From positions 20,535-84,534 of the forward strand of contig NZ_FQUR01000015.1 of the NCBI RefSeq assembly GCF_900129115.1: a stretch of DNA of 64,000 nucleotides, in the 5' to 3' direction. Shown one piece after another: positions 63,648-64,000 of this stretch. A program made the translations under genes and the position numbers. The notes under the pieces are model-generated. The model saw only the letters and a program-made list of their open reading frames with translations, did not search any database and was not told the DNA's origin. How positions within the stretch are numbered: position 1 is the first letter of the stretch; each line of letters begins with the position of its first letter. Source of the DNA: Thermoanaerobacter uzonensis DSM 18761 (lineage in GTDB: Bacteria > Bacillota > Thermoanaerobacteria > Thermoanaerobacterales > Thermoanaerobacteraceae).

Positions 63648-64000
63648 ATGTTATTAACTATAAAAAAGGTTAAATAGCTATATGATATAAGCAGAATTAC
63701 GTTAATAAACTGGGAAAAGGAAGGATTAATAACCCCAGTTAGAACACCAAAAGGAAGAAGAAGGTACAAAAAAGAAGATATAGAGAAATTATTAGGCATG
63801 CTGGAAGAAGAACCAAAACCTAAAGTAGTTTTGTATGCAAGAGTGTCCACAAAGAAACAAGAAGAATATCTTAAGAATCAAATTAGAAGGCTTGAAGAAT
63901 ACGCTAATTTCCAGGGATGGCAGTATGAAGTCATATCTGAAATAGCAAGTGGAGTAAATGAAAACAGGAGAGGCTTATTAAAGCTTTTAAATAAAATCAA
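63648..64000 (+). pseudogene. IS607-family serine recombinase (TnpA) with early stop, continues past window
   Basis: From ATG 63648 the frame reads MLLTIKKVK, then a TAG at 63675-63677, then LYDISRITLINWEKEGLITPV-RTPKGRRRYKKEDIEKLL, a MerR-type helix-turn-helix. The serine-resolvase catalytic domain follows, with active Ser in VVLYARVSTKKQEEYLKNQ and continuing to the window end (EIASGVNENRRGLLKLL). That is the IS607 TnpA order. The stop sits in the first helix, so the protein is probably not made intact; no good restart codon is seen before the catalytic domain. The partner tnpB would be downstream. Confidence 0.8.

Noticed and set aside
63569..63850. 93-residue minus-strand frame
   Set aside because: It is antisense to the IS607-type recombinase coding sequence, which has clear MerR-HTH and serine-recombinase motifs.

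Overview
The window is a stretch of chromosome from a low-GC, anaerobic, spore-forming thermophile of the Thermoanaerobacter type (class Clostridia). This rests on strong AT bias, polypurine ribosome binding sites with frequent GTG/TTG starts, sporulation genes (SpoIVFA/SpoIVFB-like pair, Spo0B-like and Spo0E-like proteins), a four-subunit NADH-linked [FeFe]-hydrogenase operon, and a preQ1-I riboswitch closely resembling the T. tengcongensis aptamer. The genus is inference; no alignment was run. Almost all space is coding and most genes read on the + strand.

Layout. 1-2.4 kb (minus): a LytS/LytTR-type two-component system cut by the window edge. 2.5-4.3 kb: an ECF sigma factor and its anti-sigma factor behind a probable self-recognised promoter. 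4.6-9.6 kb: polA, coaE, a lytic transglycosylase and pncB. 9.6-16.9 kb: a solute-binding lipoprotein, tRNA-Leu, a c-di-AMP riboswitch controlling an SH3/NlpC-P60 hydrolase, typA and a second transglycosylase. 17-25.3 kb: hydrogenase island, with a sensory (HydS-like) module of DRTGG, anti-sigma-type ATPase, iron-sulfur and PHP proteins followed by the catalytic hydC-ATPase-hydD-hydB-hydA operon. 25.4-36.8 kb: cell shape and division run (maf, radC, mreBCD, PBP2, minCDE, rodA), then mgsA and the SpoIVF-like pair. 36.8-40.8 kb: radical SAM pair and rng. 40.8-41.7 kb (minus): queF and queT under a preQ1 riboswitch. 42-48 kb: lapA-like, L21 leader, rplU-prp-rpmA-spo0B-obg, nadD-yqeK-LCP-rsfS. 48-53.4 kb: a YheO-like regulator, a second c-di-AMP riboswitch, an opine-dehydrogenase/cobalamin-domain gene pair and asnB. 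53.4-64 kb: dacF, comEA, pgpA, gltX, a small membrane ORF, tRNA-Glu and tRNA-Gln, ferredoxin, ilvE, alaX, Spo0E-like, an ECF transporter S component, a HAD phosphatase and a broken IS607-type recombinase gene running off the end.

Most notable: (i) the operon at 49.0-51.8 kb, where a c-di-AMP riboswitch with an intrinsic terminator controls an opine-type dehydrogenase and an uncharacterised cobalamin-domain/mutase-like protein with an altered B12 motif; (ii) two copies of a ~260-bp, relatively GC-rich, palindromic element (4.3 and 15.2 kb), each inside a duplicated transcription-terminator hairpin, which suggests a small mobile element that targets terminators; (iii) the HydS-like sensory hydrogenase module; (iv) a 53-codon membrane ORF with its own promoter and a strong leader hairpin; and (v) a Spo0B reduced to its phosphotransfer helical hairpin at the conserved rpmA-obg position.

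Functional links: pncB and nadD serve NAD salvage; prp precedes L27, whose N-terminus carries the expected cleavage motif; queT imports a queuosine precursor and queF makes preQ1, both controlled by preQ1; mre, PBP2, rodA and min genes set elongation and division; the two c-di-AMP riboswitches tie wall hydrolysis and the opine/cobalamin operon to the same second messenger.
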